Assembly: GCA_038199035.1 (NCBI GenBank)
Contig: JBBPZM010000070.1
Coordinates: forward strand, 1 to 21,715
Direction of reading: 5' to 3'
Origin: DATAEY01 sp038199035
GTDB lineage: Bacteria > Actinomycetota > Thermoleophilia > Solirubrobacterales > Solirubrobacteraceae
DNA: 21,715 nt
The notes beneath the pieces were generated by a model. That model was not told the origin of the DNA. It saw only the letters and a program-made list of their open reading frames with translations, and did no database searches. Position 1 is the stretch's first letter; the number at the start of each line of letters is the position of its first letter. The position numbers and the translations under genes are program-made. Shown here one piece after another: positions 20,541 to 21,715 of this stretch.

Positions 20541-21715
20541 ATGGTCGCGAGGCTGAAGGCCCCCGGGCTCCTGCGAGGCGGATGGACGTTCCTGGTCGGG
20601 ATCGCCTTCTCGCTGGGCCTGACCGTCGCCGTGCGGGCGCTCTACGGGTTCGATCCCGTGCTCGACGGCAACGCCATCACCATCGTGGCGCTGATCGCCG
20701 CGCCGCTGTTCTTCCTCGTCGGCCTGGGCGCCTTCGACTACTGGTTCTACTGGGCGGCCGGCCGCCCGACGCGGGCCGAGGACCACTCGGGGCACGGCGC
20801 CCGCTCGTGGCGCGACTACTTCCGCATCAACACCGACCACAAGGTGATCGGGATCCAGTACACGGTCACCTCGTTCTTCTTCCTGCTCGTCGGCGGGGTG
20901 CTGGCCATGCTGATCCGCGCCGAGCTGGCGCGGCCCGGCATGCAGTTCGTGGACTCCAACACCTACAACGGGCTGTTCTCGGTCCACGCCTCACTGCTGA
21001 TCTTCCTGTTCGTGATCCCGGTCTTCGCCGGGCTGGCCAACTTCGTCCTGCCGCTGATGATCGGCGCCCCGGACATGGCCTTCCCGCGCCTGAACGCGGT
21101 GTCCTACTGGCTGCTGCCGATCGCCGGGATCATGATGCTGCTCTCGTTCTTCGCCCCCGGCGGCTCCTTCGCCACCGGGTGGACGGCCTACACGCCGCTG
21201 TCGACCGACGCGCCGCTGGGCCAGCTCTTCTTCACCGTGGCGGTCCAGTTCGCGGGCGCGTCGTCGGTGGCCACGGCGCTCAACTTCCTGGTGACGATCA
21301 TCACCATGCGCGCCCCGGGAATGTCCTTCTGGCGCATGCCGCTGCTGGTGTGGGCGAACTTCGCCACCTCGCTGCTGGTGGTCATCGCCACGCCGTTCAT
21401 CGCCTCCTCCCAGTTCTTCATCCTGCTCGACCGGGCGCTGGGCTTCAACTTCTTCGAGCCGGCCAACGGCGGGGACGTGCTGGCCTACCAGCACGTCTTC
21501 TGGTTCTACTCCCACCCGGCGGTCTACATCATGATGCTGCCGGGCTTCGGGATCATCTCGGAGATCATCTCGGTCAAGGCCCGCAAGCCGATCTTCGGCT
21601 ACCGCATGATGGCCTTCTCGCTGCTGGCCATCGTGCTGCTCGGGTTCACGGTGTGGGCGCACCACATGGTCGGCTCGGGCATGCAGGGCTGGATCCGCAT
21701 CCCGATGATGGTGAC
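20541..21715 (+). CDS. coxA: Cytochrome c oxidase subunit I, A2-type (YSHPAV motif), partial at window end
   Basis: 391 codons are visible; the C-terminus lies outside the window. About 90 residues with two extra hydrophobic segments (about 15-35 and 45-72) precede the usual start of the fold (DYFRINTDHKVIGIQY). Heme and copper residues seen are His149 (VHASLLIF), His325 and Tyr329 in YSHPAVYIMMLPGFG (323-337), and His374-His375 (AHHM). Asp178 (GAPDMAFPRLN) marks the D-channel entrance. The Glu of A1 oxidases is replaced (SHPAV), with the Tyr-Ser pair before His325 that defines the A2 class of heme-copper oxidases. AGGAGGG (20524-20530) lies 10 nt before the ATG. Confidence 0.96.
   Translation, partial: MVARLKAPGLLRGGWTFLVGIAFSLGLTVAVRALYGFDPVLDGNAITIVALIAAPLFFLVGLGAFDYWFYWAAGRPTRAEDHSGHGARSWRDYFRINTDHKVIGIQYTVTSFFFLLVGGVLAMLIRAELARPGMQFVDSNTYNGLFSVHASLLIFLFVIPVFAGLANFVLPLMIGAPDMAFPRLNAVSYWLLPIAGIMMLLSFFAPGGSFATGWTAYTPLSTDAPLGQLFFTVAVQFAGASSVATALNFLVTIITMRAPGMSFWRMPLLVWANFATSLLVVIATPFIASSQFFILLDRALGFNFFEPANGGDVLAYQHVFWFYSHPAVYIMMLPGFGIISEIISVKARKPIFGYRMMAFSLLAIVLLGFTVWAHHMVGSGMQGWIRIPMMV

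Overview
The window is about 70% G+C with strongly GC-biased third codon positions. It carries SoxR with the 2Fe-2S cysteine cluster, heme-copper oxidase operons with CtaB, many acyl-CoA genes, five tRNAs without encoded CCA ends, and frequent GTG/TTG starts. This fits a high-GC aerobic actinobacterium; I would guess class Thermoleophilia (Solirubrobacterales/Gaiellales-like), but that is inference from protein style and cannot be proven here. Nothing looks like an active mobile element, CRISPR array or phage.

Left part (1-3000): the tail of a plus-strand gene, a C-terminally shortened isoprenylcysteine-methyltransferase-like membrane protein, about 500 bp without a recognisable gene, then a minus-strand block in transcription order tRNA-Leu(UAG), tRNA-Trp(CCA), a one-Cys peroxiredoxin-like protein, a dienoyl/enoyl-CoA-reductase-type SDR, tRNA-Gly(UCC) and tRNA-Pro(GGG). 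Region 3000-8000: a four-helix membrane protein of unknown function, tRNA-Leu(CAA), an amidase plus inositol-monophosphatase-family pair on the minus strand, a membrane protein resembling an M28 peptidase that has lost its metal ligands, and a DedA-family protein.

Region 8000-12900: a divergent pair formed by soxR and a DUF5519 (luciferase-domain) gene. A near-ideal SoxR operator sits in the 19-bp spacer of the promoter that reads toward the DUF5519 gene. Then come acyl-CoA carboxylase beta subunit, a small basic ORF, 3-hydroxybutyryl-CoA dehydrogenase, a decayed VapC (PIN-domain toxin) remnant and a PaaG-like enoyl-CoA hydratase/isomerase. Together with the SDR and a second crotonase at 17.8-18.6 kb, these suggest degradation of fatty, branched or aromatic acids through CoA thioesters.

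Region 12900-21715: two terminal-oxidase loci. The first (coxB, coxA, ctaB, a 37-aa single-helix protein, a 90-aa two-helix protein) encodes an A1-type oxidase with the GHPEV motif. The second, cut by the window end, encodes coxB plus an A2-type subunit I with YSHPAV instead. Between them lie an MDR quinone-oxidoreductase-like gene, the second crotonase, a twin-CBS protein and a small AraC-type regulator.

A recurring hexamer TAGGAT/TAGGCT/TACAAT lies 8-12 nt before several start codons and tRNA 5' ends. It looks like the local -10 element, and it implies that several mRNAs here are leaderless.
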